Shown: one piece after another, positions 6,457-16,001 of the stretch
Layout: the number at the start of each line of letters is the position of its first letter
How positions within the stretch are numbered: position 1 is the stretch's first letter
Origin: Demequina sp.
GTDB taxonomy: Bacteria > Actinomycetota > Actinomycetes > Actinomycetales > Demequinaceae
Assembly: GCF_016278775.1 (NCBI RefSeq)
Contig: NZ_JADQBF010000088.1
Coordinates: 1 to 33,001, forward strand
DNA length: 33,001 nucleotides
Direction of reading: 5' to 3'
Made by a program: the position numbers and the translations under genes
Notes under the pieces: model-generated
Database searches by the model: none
Told to the model about the DNA's origin: nothing
Seen by the model: the letters and a program-made list of their open reading frames with translations, nothing else

Positions 6457-7895
6457 CCCAGCAGATCAAGGAGCGCCTCGCCCGCGATGCGGGATGCTCC
6501 GAACGTCGCGATATCAGCCAAACCGGCGTCGGGGTCTGGCCACCCCATGTCCACCGTCACCACATCGTGGCCTACGGACACGGCATTTACGACGGGGCGC
6601 GCAAGGCCATGCCGATGATTGTCGCGCCCGATGACAACAGCGAGCGATCCCTCGGGGACGGCTGCAGCCACGCGAGAGAGGTCCGACTCAGGCGTCACGG
6701 TCAGGGCCGTGTCCACTCCCGACGACGCAAACGGACCCCACGGGGAGGGGCCGACGGCCATGGAGGCCTCGGTCTCGATGCGGATCAGGGCGCGGGGCCG
6801 AGCCTCTGCCAACAAGGCGTGAGCCCGCTCGGACACGGCGAAGGCCCGCACCACCGCCTCAGGGGTCACGCCAGGCACCTGCCCCGGCGTGAAGCCTCCG
6901 CGATCCAGGGAAGTGCCCCTCGCGTCGGCGAGCTCACGGCCAAGGTCGGCGACTCGCCGCTGTGTCGCGGACACCTCCTCGTGGTCGAGGCCGCCAGCCG
7001 CGACGGCGTCGGCGATGGTCGCTGCGATGTCGCGCATCTGGCCCTCCGTATTGGCGGTGCCGATGCACAACAGATCGCAGCCTCCGTGGAGCGCAGCCGC
7101 TGCAGCCGCGGGGATTCCGCGCCCGGCGCTCGCGCCTGCCATGTCCAGTGCATCAGACACCACCACGCCGGTGAATCCCATCCGCTCGCGCAGCACGCCG
7201 CGCAGGATGGCACGGGAGAAGGTGGCAGGCATGTTGTCGTCGAGCGCGGGGACCATGATGTGGGAGCTCATGATGGCCCGCCCTCCGGCCGCTATCGCCG
7301 CCGCGAAGGGTGGCAGTTCGCGTCGATCAAGGGTCGCGGTGTCGACGTCGATGCGCGGCAGCGAGTGGTGCGAGTCCTGCACGGTGCTGCCGTGCCCAGG
7401 GAAGTGCTTGGCGCACGATGCCACTCCCGTCGCCTCAACCCCACGCACCCAGGCTGCCGTATGGCGCGACGCCACGTCGGGGTCGGCGCTGAAGCTCCGG
7501 ACGCCGATGACGGGGTTGAGTGCGGTGCTGTTGACGTCGGCATCGGGTGCGAAGGTCATCCCTACACCGACAGCGGCGAGTTCTTGCCCCACGTGCGCGC
7601 CAACCGCCTCCGTCAGTGCCTCGTCGTCGAGTCGACCCAAGATGGCGTTGCCAGGGAAGGGAGAACCGACGGCCTGATAGAGCCTGGTGACATCGCCGCC
7701 CTCCTCATCGATGGCGACGATCGCGTGCGGGTTGGCGGCGTAGATGGCTCCGGTGAGTTCTCGCAGTTGCGCTGGCGAGTCGACGTTGGTGGCGAAGAGG
7801 CAGACGCCTGCCATGCCCTCACGCAAGTGCTCCTCGACCCAGCCGGGAAGCGTCGTGCCTTCAAAGCCTGGCATCAGCACCGCGAGGGGGTTCAT
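6450..7895 (-). CDS. nagZ: Cytoplasmic glycoside hydrolase family 3, NagZ-like beta-N-acetylhexosaminidase
   Basis: The 481-residue enzyme carries the NagZ-type GH3 signature KHFPGHG (163-169) followed by DSH (174-176), where the Asp-His pair replaces the usual acid/base. Catalytic nucleophile D248 lies in VVSDALDMAG. These features point to release of GlcNAc from chito-oligosaccharides or GlcNAc-MurNAc fragments. There is no signal peptide, so it acts on imported substrate. A C-terminal domain of about 140 residues follows the barrel, as in two-domain Gram-positive forms. The ORF is open much further upstream, but the ATG at 7895 overlaps the permease stop in an ATGA and has GAAGGG just before it. 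It overlaps the kinase gene by 7 nt. Confidence 0.9.
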   Translation of the reverse strand: MNPLAVLMPGFEGTTLPGWVEEHLREGMAGVCLFATNVDSPAQLRELTGAIYAANPHAIVAIDEEGGDVTRLYQAVGSPFPGNAILGRLDDEALTEAVGAHVGQELAAVGVGMTFAPDADVNSTALNPVIGVRSFSADPDVASRHTAAWVRGVEATGVASCAKHFPGHGSTVQDSHHSLPRIDVDTATLDRRELPPFAAAIAAGGRAIMSSHIMVPALDDNMPATFSRAILRGVLRERMGFTGVVVSDALDMAGASAGRGIPAAAAAALHGGCDLLCIGTANTEGQMRDIAATIADAVAAGGLDHEEVSATQRRVADLGRELADARGTSLDRGGFTPGQVPGVTPEAVVRAFAVSERAHALLAEARPRALIRIETEASMAVGPSPWGPFASSGVDTALTVTPESDLSRVAAAVPEGSLAVVIGRDNHRHGLARPVVNAVSVGHDVVTVDMGWPDPDAGLADIATFGASRIAGEALLDLLGW

Positions 7896-8734
7896 CCCTT
7901 CACCGCCCCACCAACAAGGCCAGCGGTCATGCGGTTCTGAACCACCAGGAAGAAGATGATGACCGGGACCGCCACCAGCGTGGAAGCCGCCATCACCTGT
8001 CCCCACTCGATCATGGCCAGGCTGGACGGCTGGGCGAAGTCGCGCAACCACAGCGGAAGGGTCTGGCTGGCGTCGGACGTCAGCAGGATGGAGGCGAGGG
8101 CGAACTCGTTCCACACCTGCAAGAAGGCAAAGACGCCGGAGGCGACCAGGCCTGGGGCAAGCAGCGGGAACGTGACGCGCATGAACGCCCCCATCCTGGT
8201 GCACCCGTCAATCATCGCCGCCTCTTCGAGGTCTGCGGGGACGCCAGCCACGAATCCGCGCAGCATCCACATCGTGAACGGCACCACCATGGCGATGTAG
8301 ATGATCGACACTCCAGCAACCGAGTTGAGCATGCCAAAGCCGGAGATCATCTTGTATTGCGCGATGAACATCGCCTCTGCAGGAAGCATCTGCACCAGGA
8401 TCACGGCAAGTACCAGGGCCTTGCGGCCGCGGAAGCGGAACCGCGAGATCGCGAGGGCGCCCAAGAACGCGAACGTGATGCACACCGCCAAGGCGATGGC
8501 GGTCACCACGAGCGACATCTGGAGCGCGGCCAGAAAGCCCGAGTCGGTGAGCACCTCCTTGTAGTTGGTGAACGTGCCGTCGAAGGGCACAAAGGTTGGC
8601 GTGAGGCGCGAGATTGTCGCCGCGGAAAGGAACGAGCTGCTGACCATCCAGTACACGGGGAAGGCCCACGCCGCGGCGAGGACGACGGCGAGCCCGGCTC
8701 CTATGTATCGCAGCGGCGAGCGCTTGCGGGTCAT
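7892..8734 (-). CDS. Carbohydrate ABC transporter permease, MalG type
   Basis: The 280-residue membrane protein has about six helices and belongs to the CUT1 inner-membrane permeases. The cytoplasmic EAA loop that docks the ATPase is visible as ADLEEAAMIDGCTRMGAF (about 185-202), and the C-terminus FFLVVQNRMTAGLVGGAVKG is typical of MalG-type subunits. The ATG at 8734 has AGGAGG 7-8 nt upstream and overlaps the stop of the first permease (ATGA). A long apparent N-terminal extension in the same frame is antisense noise. It pairs with the 8731-9684 product. The substrate is inferred from the operon as GlcNAc or its oligomers. Confidence 0.93.
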   Translation of the reverse strand: MTRKRSPLRYIGAGLAVVLAAAWAFPVYWMVSSSFLSAATISRLTPTFVPFDGTFTNYKEVLTDSGFLAALQMSLVVTAIALAVCITFAFLGALAISRFRFRGRKALVLAVILVQMLPAEAMFIAQYKMISGFGMLNSVAGVSIIYIAMVVPFTMWMLRGFVAGVPADLEEAAMIDGCTRMGAFMRVTFPLLAPGLVASGVFAFLQVWNEFALASILLTSDASQTLPLWLRDFAQPSSLAMIEWGQVMAASTLVAVPVIIFFLVVQNRMTAGLVGGAVKG

Positions 8735-9684
8735 GGTGAGTCCTCCTTGAGCATCTCGCGCACATAGAACCAGCTGAGCGCGACGGTGACGAGCATGACG
8801 AGCATGGCGGCGGCGGCGGCCACGCCAAAGTGGCCCTGACCCACGCCAAGGCCGTAGATGTACGTGCCGAGCAGGTCGTACTTGCCCCCGCGGGCGCCGA
8901 AGCCTTGCAACAGCTCGATCTGCGCGTAGACCCGCAGATCCCAGATGAACTGCAGCAGCAACAGGATCACGAGGATCGGCCTCAGGATCGGGAGCGTGAT
9001 GCGACGCAGCATGCTGAAGCCGCCAGCGCCATCGAGTTGGGCCGCCTCTCTCACCTCGTCGGACACCTGCGTGAGGCCCGCGTAGACGGAGAGCGCGACA
9101 AAGGGCACGGAGGCCCACGTGATGATCAGGGAGGCGACCCCGAAGAAGCTCCACGGGTTCACCAGCCAGTTGTGGCCCGTCATGTCGACGCCTGGCAACA
9201 GCGTGAGGACGTAGTTGACGACGCCGTTGCGATCGTCGATCAGCCAGTTCCACACCGTCATCTGCGCGACGATCGGCATGGCCCACGCAAGCAGGAGGGA
9301 GATCTGGAGAGCAACGCGGGGCCACGTGGGAATGCTCTTCATCAGCACGGCCAGTCCGATGCCAGCGATCATCGTGGCACTCGCGGTGATGGCCATGAAC
9401 GCGACCGACTTGATCAGGACCGCCCAGAACTCGGCGTCGGTGAGCAACTGGGTGTAGTTCGCGAAGCCCACAAACGTGGGCTCCTGTCCAAACTGTTGAG
9501 CGAGTCCGTACTCCCTGAAGGAGTTGAACACCTGCCATACCAGCGGGTAGCCCATGCCCACGGCCAAGGCGAGGATCGCGGGAATCGACAGGAGGTAGGG
9601 CAACGAAGCGAAACGACGCTTGCGGGCCCGCTGGCGGGGCGCCGTTGTCACGGCGGTGTCCCGCACGGGCGCTGAGGCAGTCAT
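8731..9684 (-). CDS. Carbohydrate ABC transporter permease, MalF type
   Basis: The 317-residue protein has a basic cytoplasmic N-terminus (QRARKRR) and about six membrane helices starting at LPYLLSIPAILALAVGMGYP. The EAA loop is EVREAAQLDGAGGFSMLRRI (about 211-230), the contact site for the ATPase. Together with the MalG-type partner it forms the channel of a CUT1 sugar importer. A GAGAGG ribosome binding site lies about 9 nt before the ATG. The binding-protein gene is 130 nt upstream and separated by a strong hairpin, so the permeases are probably made at lower levels than the binding protein. Confidence 0.93.
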   Translation of the reverse strand: MTASAPVRDTAVTTAPRQRARKRRFASLPYLLSIPAILALAVGMGYPLVWQVFNSFREYGLAQQFGQEPTFVGFANYTQLLTDAEFWAVLIKSVAFMAITASATMIAGIGLAVLMKSIPTWPRVALQISLLLAWAMPIVAQMTVWNWLIDDRNGVVNYVLTLLPGVDMTGHNWLVNPWSFFGVASLIITWASVPFVALSVYAGLTQVSDEVREAAQLDGAGGFSMLRRITLPILRPILVILLLLQFIWDLRVYAQIELLQGFGARGGKYDLLGTYIYGLGVGQGHFGVAAAAAMLVMLVTVALSWFYVREMLKEDSP

Positions 9685-9742
9685 GGTCGTGGACCTCTCG
9701 GTGATGAGTTGAAGCGTGGGCAGGAGGATACGCCCCCGGAGT

Positions 9743-9774
9743 CCGGCCCGGGCACCCTATGGCACCCGGGCCGG
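9743..9774 (-). terminator. Intercistronic hairpin between binding-protein and permease genes
   Basis: CCGGCCCGGG (9743-9752) pairs perfectly with CCCGGGCCGG (9765-9774) around a 12-nt loop. There is no U-run. It sits downstream of the binding-protein stop and upstream of the permease start. Such hairpins often stabilise the upstream mRNA or partly stop transcription, raising the binding protein relative to the permeases. Confidence 0.6.
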
Positions 9775-9814
9775 GAGCGGAAGCAACCGCTCTGAGAGGT
9801 AGTCGCGGTGGCGA

Positions 9815-11128
9815 CTAGCCGTTGATCAGTGCGTTGATCTTGTCGTCGTACTCTGCGGCAAGAGCCGGGACGTCGCCGCCCTCGGCTACCGCCTGGAAGT
9901 ACTGCTCCATGAGGGCAGCCTCTTCGACGGCGGCCCAGCCCGGTGCGGCTGGCGTGAGCTTGGCGGCCTGCGCGGCCGCCAGGCCGATCTCGCCCATGGC
10001 TGCCACCTCGACGTACGCGTCGGCGTAGTCAAGGTTGGCCGGGCCAAGACCGTTCTCGGCCAGCATCGTCTGGTATTCCTCAGAGAAGATGATGCGCATC
10101 AGGTCCTTCGCACCCGCCTCGTGTTGCGTCGTGGCGGAGACGGCGATGTTGGAACCGCCAGCGAACACGGGGGCAATGCCGCCGTTAACGCCCGGCAGTG
10201 CGTACGCGCCGAACTTCTCTTCGTTCCACGTGGCGACGGTGTCGCCCTCGTCGTTCTCCGACAGGTCGCCGAGCGACCAGTAGGCCCAGTTCGGGGCCAT
10301 GGTCGACGCCGCAGGGATGCCGGCCAGGAACTCGTCGTTGATCGCCTGGTAGGTGGTGGTGTCGTTGTCCGTCGGCTGGGCGACAGAAGTGTCCTGGTAG
10401 AGCTCCTGCCACTGCTGCATGCCCTCGATGGACTCTGGCGAGGAAAGCGTTGCCGTCCACTCGGAACCGTCGAATGACGCGATGTCGCCGCCGTTGGCGA
10501 AGATCCACGAGATGCCTGAACGCCAGTCCTGGCCGGCCGTGTAGGAGCCGGCGATGCCCGCATCCTTCATGGTCTTGTTGACCTCGGTGTACTCGGCAAG
10601 CGTCGTCGGTACGTCCACGCCAGCCTCGGCGTACAAGTCCGCGCGGTACCACACCATGCGCGAGCCGAAGTAGTACGGCAGCGCGTACTTGGCGTCACCC
10701 ACGGAGCCCGCCTCGACAAAGCCCTGGAGCAGCGAGTCGCCGCCAAGCTCGTCATACATGTCGGAGATGTCCATGAAGGCACCGACCGTGGTGAAGGTCG
10801 CCGCCTGGGTGTTGCCCACCTCCGTGACGTCTGGCGTGTTCGAAGCGTCTGGCAGCGCGGTCGTGAGACTCGAGATCGCGTCACCCCAGCCAATCTGCTC
10901 GACGGTGAGCGCTCCGCCGTTGACGTCGGCGTAGGTGGTCTTGAGGTAGTCGATCAGCGCATCGGGAGTGTCAGTCCCCATCAGCCATAGCGTGATGTCC
11001 TCTGCGACCGCTTCCGGCTCGCTCGTCCCCGAGGTGGTGGCCTCAGGCTCATTGGAGGACGAGCAGGCTGCGAGTGCGAGGACTCCGGCAGTTGCCATAG
11101 CAACGGCCGTGAGTGTCTTCTTCTTCAT
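9815..11128 (-). CDS. Sugar-binding lipoprotein of the ABC importer
   Basis: The 437-residue protein begins with a lipoprotein signal: MKKK, a hydrophobic stretch, then lipobox LAAC with C22 as the lipidated residue. A Ser/Glu/Thr-rich linker (24-43) leads to a family 1 solute-binding fold (DITLWLMGTD near 45, TPDVTEVGN near 98, ALPYYFGSRMVWYRADLY near 150). It should capture the sugar at the cell surface and deliver it to the two permeases. A strong ribosome binding site (AAGGAAAAGG) precedes the ATG. The nag context suggests GlcNAc, chitobiose or a GlcNAc-MurNAc fragment, comparable to NgcE of Streptomyces, but specificity cannot be read from sequence. Confidence 0.93.
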   Translation of the reverse strand: MKKKTLTAVAMATAGVLALAACSSSNEPEATTSGTSEPEAVAEDITLWLMGTDTPDALIDYLKTTYADVNGGALTVEQIGWGDAISSLTTALPDASNTPDVTEVGNTQAATFTTVGAFMDISDMYDELGGDSLLQGFVEAGSVGDAKYALPYYFGSRMVWYRADLYAEAGVDVPTTLAEYTEVNKTMKDAGIAGSYTAGQDWRSGISWIFANGGDIASFDGSEWTATLSSPESIEGMQQWQELYQDTSVAQPTDNDTTTYQAINDEFLAGIPAASTMAPNWAYWSLGDLSENDEGDTVATWNEEKFGAYALPGVNGGIAPVFAGGSNIAVSATTQHEAGAKDLMRIIFSEEYQTMLAENGLGPANLDYADAYVEVAAMGEIGLAAAQAAKLTPAAPGWAAVEEAALMEQYFQAVAEGGDVPALAAEYDDKINALING

Positions 11129-11179
11129 TGCCTTTTCCTTGTCTCGGGGTAGTTTCCGGGCCCGAACGGCACCCGGAGC

Positions 11180-11195
11180 GGGGTCACGAGACCCC
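11180..11195 (-). terminator. Short hairpin over the end of the repressor gene
   Basis: GGGGTC (11180-11185) and GACCCC (11190-11195) form a perfect 6-bp stem with a 4-nt loop, overlapping the repressor stop codon. A second possible stem (CCGGG at 11156-11160 with CCCGG at 11172-11176) lies just downstream. They could attenuate read-through or define mRNA ends between the repressor and the binding-protein gene. No U-run follows, so this is not a textbook terminator. Confidence 0.35.
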
Positions 11196-12377
11196 TAGTT
11201 GGCCCATGAGGACCATCACGGCCGCACCCAGCACGACGATGTCTCTGCCCAGCGCTGTGACGCGCAGTTCGGAGCCACCATGAATCTCGGGCAGGGTGCG
11301 CCCGCGGAGCGTGGCGACGGCACTGTCGAGCAGCACGCCGTCGAGGATGTCGAGGGGACCCGAGAGGATCACCTCGCGAAGGTTGAGGGCGCCCACAACG
11401 GGCGCGATCGCGATGCCGAGTCGTTCGCCAGCTGCCGCCAGAATGGCGTCGCGCTCGTCGTCGTCCGCCGCATGGGCGAGACGCTCGGTAATTCGCGGAA
11501 TCGCCAGCCACGTCTCGAGGCAGCCGTCCTTGCCGCACGCGCACCTGTCGCCACCGTCAGTGCCAACGACCACGTGCCCGATCTCGCCTGCTGCCGAGTT
11601 AGCGCCCTGCACGAGCGCTCCCCCCACCACCAGGCCAGCACCCACACCGCGCCCGATCCGCAGGAGGATCATGTCGTCTTCGCCAGTGCCGAAGGTACGC
11701 TCCGCGAGCGCCGCCGCATTCGCGTCATTGGCGACCAACACGGCCAGGCCAGTGTGCTGCGCGAGCAGTTCTTGAAGGGGCACATCGGTCCACCCGAGGT
11801 TGGGGGCGTGAAGCACCACTCCCCCGTCATCGACGATGCCTGGCGAGCCGACGCCGACGCCCAGGACGGGTACGGCGGTCGCGGCGGCAAGCGCGTCGAG
11901 CACCTGGATGACGGCGTCGACTGCCGCCTGGCCTGTCAGTCCCGTGACGTCCACCTCGTGGCGGTGCAGGACCGTGCCGTCGAGATCGGTGACTGCGCCG
12001 CGGAACATCGCGTCCTTGGACAAGTCGATGGCGATGACGTTGAAGCCACGGCGGTCAAGGTCGAGGACGGTCGCAGGCTTTCCTGGCCGGGAGTCGGCGC
12101 GCACGCCGAGTTCGATGACGATCCCTTCGGCGATGAGGCCCGCCACCAAGTCCGAGATGGTGACTCGCGTGAGTCCCACCTCTCTGGCCAGGTCTGCGCG
12201 GCTCAGGCCCTCACCGCGATACAGCGCCTGCAACACGAGCGCCCTGTTGTGGTGGCGCGCGTGCTCTGGCGTCAGGCGTGCCCCGGCCCTCACAGTCGCG
12301 GCAAGTGCCCTGCGGCGAGTGGGCGCATTGCCTACTCGGGATTCGGGCTCGGTGGGCGTGCTCTGCACTGAGGTCAT
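11184..12377 (-). CDS. ROK-family transcriptional repressor (NagC/XylR type)
   Basis: The 397-residue regulator has a winged helix-turn-helix at about 43-90 (NRALVLQALY, LSRADLAREVGLTRVTISDLVAGLI) followed by a ROK sugar-binding domain. Its zinc site is intact: GEIGH (264-268) and CACGKDGC with C279, C281 and C286. VANDANAA (215-222) keeps the kinase-like Asp. It probably represses the downstream importer and nag genes and releases DNA when it binds GlcNAc or GlcNAc-6-P; the ligand is inferred. As the first gene of the operon it is probably autoregulated, since a 27-bp palindrome abuts the ATG. No Shine-Dalgarno sequence is visible. The gap to the binding-protein gene is 55 nt. Confidence 0.92.
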   Translation of the reverse strand: MTSVQSTPTEPESRVGNAPTRRRALAATVRAGARLTPEHARHHNRALVLQALYRGEGLSRADLAREVGLTRVTISDLVAGLIAEGIVIELGVRADSRPGKPATVLDLDRRGFNVIAIDLSKDAMFRGAVTDLDGTVLHRHEVDVTGLTGQAAVDAVIQVLDALAAATAVPVLGVGVGSPGIVDDGGVVLHAPNLGWTDVPLQELLAQHTGLAVLVANDANAAALAERTFGTGEDDMILLRIGRGVGAGLVVGGALVQGANSAAGEIGHVVVGTDGGDRCACGKDGCLETWLAIPRITERLAHAADDDERDAILAAAGERLGIAIAPVVGALNLREVILSGPLDILDGVLLDSAVATLRGRTLPEIHGGSELRVTALGRDIVVLGAAVMVLMGQLGVS

Positions 12378-12404
12378 GTTTGTTAGTAAAGGTTACGAAC
12401 AAAC
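12378..12404. promoter_or_regulatory. Candidate ROK operator, 27-bp imperfect palindrome
   Basis: The plus strand reads GTTTGTT-a-GTAA-agg-TTAC-g-AACAAAC. Both arms pair fully except one position on each side, around a 3-nt centre. It touches the repressor start codon and overlaps a possible -10 (TAACCT on the minus strand, 12390-12395). AT-rich TTTGTTxGTAA half-sites are typical of ROK operators. Binding would block the promoter of the whole nag operon. Further upstream, TGTTACC occurs twice, 22 nt apart (12419-12425, 12441-12447). Confidence 0.7.
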
Positions 12405-12508
12405 TATTTGGCAAGGCCTGTTACCAAGAAAGCCGCTGATTGTTACCGTTCCGTGATCAACACGGGTCATCGCGAACGCGACGGCCCCCGGCGGAGTGAG
12501 GCGCGGCG

Positions 12509-13543
<1,035 letters not shown>

Positions 13544-14761
13544 CTAGCCGAGACGCGCGCTGAGGTTGACGTCGAGCGCCTCGAGGAATCCTTCTGTAGT
13601 GAGCCACTCCTGGTCTGGGCCGACGAGCAGCGCGAGGTCCTTGGTCATCTTGCCCGACTCGACGGTCTTGATGACGACGTCCTCGAGCACCTCGGCGAAC
13701 TCGGTCACCTCTGGAGTGCCGTCGAGCTTGCCACGGTGCTTGAGTCCCCCAGTCCACGCGAAGATCGACGCGATCGGGTTGGTCGACGTGGGCTTGCCGT
13801 CTTGGTGCTGGCGGTAGTGCCGCGTGACGGTGCCGTGGGCGGCCTCCGCCTCGACCGTCTGGCCGTCGGGCGTCATCAGCACCGATGTCATAAGCCCGAG
13901 CGAGCCGAAGCCTTGCGCCACCGTGTCCGACTGGACGTCGCCGTCGTAGTTCTTGCATGCCCAGACGTAGCCTCCCTCCCACTTCATGGCGGAGGCCACC
14001 ATGTCGTCGATGAGGCGGTGTTCGTAGGTGAGGCCAGCGGCGTCGAACTGAGCCTTGAAGTCACGGTCGAACACGTCTTGGAAGATGTCCTTGAACGCGC
14101 CGTCGTACTGCTTGAGGATCGTGTTCTTGGTGGACAGGTAGACGGGGTACCCACGCTGCAATCCGTACGCAAAAGAGGCCCGCGCGAAGTCCTCGATGGA
14201 CTTGTTGAAGTTGTACATGCCCATGATGACGCCGCCGCCCTCTGGCATCTTGACGACCTCGAACTGCACGGGATCAGAGCCGTCAGACGGAGCGAAGGAC
14301 AGCGTGACGGTGCCCGCGCCAGGAACCTTCACGTTGGTCGCCTTGTATTGGTCTCCGTGGGCGTGACGGCCGATGACGATCGGCTTGGTCCAGCCGGGCA
14401 CCAGTCGCGGGATGTTGGAGATGATGATGGGCTCGCGGAACACCACGCCGCCCAAGATGTTGCGGATGGTGCCGTTGGGGCTGACCCACATCCTCTTGAG
14501 TCCGAACTCCTCCACGCGCGCCTCGTCGGGGGTGATGGTGGCGCACTTGACGCCCACCCCGTGCTTCTTGATGGCGTGCGCGGCATCGTGCGTCACCTGG
14601 TCGTCAGTGGCGTCGCGATTCTCGATGCTGAGGTCGTAGTACTCGAGGTCGATGTCGAGATAGGGGTGTATCAGCCGCTCCTTGATGAAGTGCCAAATAA
14701 TCCTTGTCATCTCGTCACCGTCGAGTTCGACGACTGTGCCCTGAACCTTGATCTTTGCCAT
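13544..14761 (-). CDS. icd: Isocitrate dehydrogenase (NADP), homodimeric type II
   Basis: The enzyme converts isocitrate to 2-oxoglutarate with NADPH production. The 405 residues match the eukaryote-like homodimeric family rather than the 740-residue monomeric enzyme of some actinobacteria. Visible motifs are [14 protein letters not shown] (10-23), [12 protein letters not shown] (94-105) for isocitrate, [12 protein letters not shown] and [14 protein letters not shown] for nucleotide binding. The frame continues upstream, but MAKIKVQG at 14761 is the conserved N-terminus and GAGGAGA precedes it. It is divergent from the aquaporin gene, and mdh lies directly downstream. Confidence 0.97.
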   Translation of the reverse strand: MAKIKVQGTVVELDGDEMTRIIWHFIKERLIHPYLDIDLEYYDLSIENRDATDDQVTHDAAHAIKKHGVGVKCATITPDEARVEEFGLKRMWVSPNGTIRNILGGVVFREPIIISNIPRLVPGWTKPIVIGRHAHGDQYKATNVKVPGAGTVTLSFAPSDGSDPVQFEVVKMPEGGGVIMGMYNFNKSIEDFARASFAYGLQRGYPVYLSTKNTILKQYDGAFKDIFQDVFDRDFKAQFDAAGLTYEHRLIDDMVASAMKWEGGYVWACKNYDGDVQSDTVAQGFGSLGLMTSVLMTPDGQTVEAEAAHGTVTRHYRQHQDGKPTSTNPIASIFAWTGGLKHRGKLDGTPEVTEFAEVLEDVVIKTVESGKMTKDLALLVGPDQEWLTTEGFLEALDVNLSARLG

Positions 14762-14905
14762 GCGGCGGCTCTCCTCAACAACGCGGCGTGGGTGCTGAAA
14801 CCAGGCTAGTCCACGCAGGCACCGGGAGGTTCCGCTCGGCCGTTCGGCGACCTCCATGCAAGGATGCGTTGAGAAGCACCGGCACGCGCACCTACGAGGA
14901 GAGAC
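14762..14905. promoter_or_regulatory. Divergent icd / aquaporin control region
   Basis: This 144-nt gap must hold both promoters. On the minus strand TAGCCT (14803-14808) is a possible icd -10 without a clear -35. GGAGGT (14825-14830) and ACCTCC (14850-14855) can form a 6-bp stem in the middle. I see no convincing aquaporin promoter beyond its ribosome binding site GAGGAGAGAC. Confidence 0.35.
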
Positions 14906-15727
14906 ATGGAAGACCAGACGACGCACACAGAGCACGACGAGTTCGCTGACGACCTCACGGCCGACACATGGTCCAACGAACTCGCGGGACCGGGACTCAT
15001 TGCTCGGCTGGGCGCGGAAGCGGCTGGCACCTTCATCCTCGTCCTTCTCGGTGTGGGGACGGCCGTCGTCGGCAGAGGGCCGCTCGACGTGGCCCTCGCT
15101 TACGGCATCGCCCTGATGATCGGCATCGTCGCCTTCGGCGGTGTCTCTGGGGCGCACTTCAACCCTGCCGTCACCGTCGGCGCGTGGCTGTCAGGACGCT
15201 TCCCCGGCATGGATGTGGTGCCCTACTTCCTCGCTCAAGTAGTCGGCGGCATCGTCGCGGCAGGCGTGGTGCGGCTGGGCATGGGATCGCTAGAGGCCGT
15301 CAACGGTGAAGCGGCGATGCGGCTCATGGGCGCGGTGTCCGCCCGCTACGGAGACCACGCTCCGCTCGCGGACTCAGGGCTCAACTTTGGATTGGGCGTG
15401 GCTTTGGGCGTCGAGGTGATCGCCACCGGCGTGCTGACTCTCGTGGTGCTCGCCGCCGCAAGCAGGAGGGCCACTCTCGCGATCGCGCCTCTCGCCACCG
15501 GCCTCACCTTCGCGGTGCTCATGCTGTGGACCATCCCGTTCACCAACGGAGCGCTCAACCCCGCCCGCGCGACGGCCACGGCGCTGTTCTCCGACACGTG
15601 GGCCCTGCAGCAACTGTGGGTGTGGTGGCTTGCTCCCATTCTTGGCGCAGCCATCGTGGGCCTGCTGTACAGGATCTACGGCCCCATCGAGGAGGCCGAA
15701 GCGTTGCCGGAGGGCGCCGAGAACTGA
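14906..15727 (+). CDS. Aquaporin (MIP family channel)
   Basis: The 273-residue membrane protein has six helices and the two half-helix pore motifs: HFNPAVTVG with NPA at 86-88 and GALNPARA with NPA at 218-220. R221 is the selectivity-filter arginine. The residue after it is Ala, not the Asp of glycerol facilitators, so a water channel is favoured. The first 30 residues form an unusually acidic, Thr-rich cytoplasmic tail. AGGAGA precedes the ATG. The stop faces the stop of DUF3017 across 5 nt. Transport of other small neutral solutes cannot be excluded. Confidence 0.93.
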   Translation: MEDQTTHTEHDEFADDLTADTWSNELAGPGLIARLGAEAAGTFILVLLGVGTAVVGRGPLDVALAYGIALMIGIVAFGGVSGAHFNPAVTVGAWLSGRFPGMDVVPYFLAQVVGGIVAAGVVRLGMGSLEAVNGEAAMRLMGAVSARYGDHAPLADSGLNFGLGVALGVEVIATGVLTLVVLAAASRRATLAIAPLATGLTFAVLMLWTIPFTNGALNPARATATALFSDTWALQQLWVWWLAPILGAAIVGLLYRIYGPIEEAEALPEGAEN

Positions 15728-15732
15728 GCCCG

Positions 15733-15996
15733 CTAACCCAGGGCGGCCGCCAGGCCGAGGTACGCGAGAGCGAGCCCGAACACGGCCAGCACGATGACGT
15801 CGACCGCGCGCCTGCGCACCACAAACGCTCGGCGTAGCGGGCTTCCGATCCGTGCGGCCGCCCCCGCGAACGCAAAGGCTGAAAGGGAGAGAACTGCCAC
15901 GGCAGGGGAGAGGGCAAACGCGAGCATCACGATTGCCCACACGGCGACGAGCGCGGCAACAGCCACGCGTCGCGGAGTCAGGTGGAGTTCACTCAT
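15733..15996 (-). CDS. DUF3017 family small membrane protein
   Basis: The 87-residue protein is mostly hydrophobic, with three likely membrane helices (about 10-28, 31-47, 65-86) and a basic loop between the second and third (SPLRRAFVVRRRAVD). Its size, helix pattern and position match DUF3017, found in actinobacteria near the purH and mdh genes. The function is unknown. It follows purH by 5 nt, so it is probably translated from the purN-purH transcript. No clear ribosome binding site of its own is visible. Confidence 0.75.
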   Translation of the reverse strand: MSELHLTPRRVAVAALVAVWAIVMLAFALSPAVAVLSLSAFAFAGAAARIGSPLRRAFVVRRRAVDVIVLAVFGLALAYLGLAAALG

Positions 15997-16001
15997 GGGT
16001 G

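Noticed and set aside
6567-7940. 457-codon plus-strand open frame opposite the family 3 glycosidase
   Set aside because: Low-complexity Arg/Gly/His-rich product with no motif; the minus strand carries clear catalytic motifs.
7896-8204. N-terminal extension of the glycosidase frame to 8204
   Set aside because: This part overlaps the MalG-type permease in another frame and has no similarity to the GH3 family; the ATG at 7895 has a ribosome binding site and an ATGA overlap.
11184-12377. Reading the ROK protein at the head of the nag operon as a second kinase
   Set aside because: Its N-terminus has a clear winged helix-turn-helix and an operator-like palindrome abuts its start, so it is a regulator.
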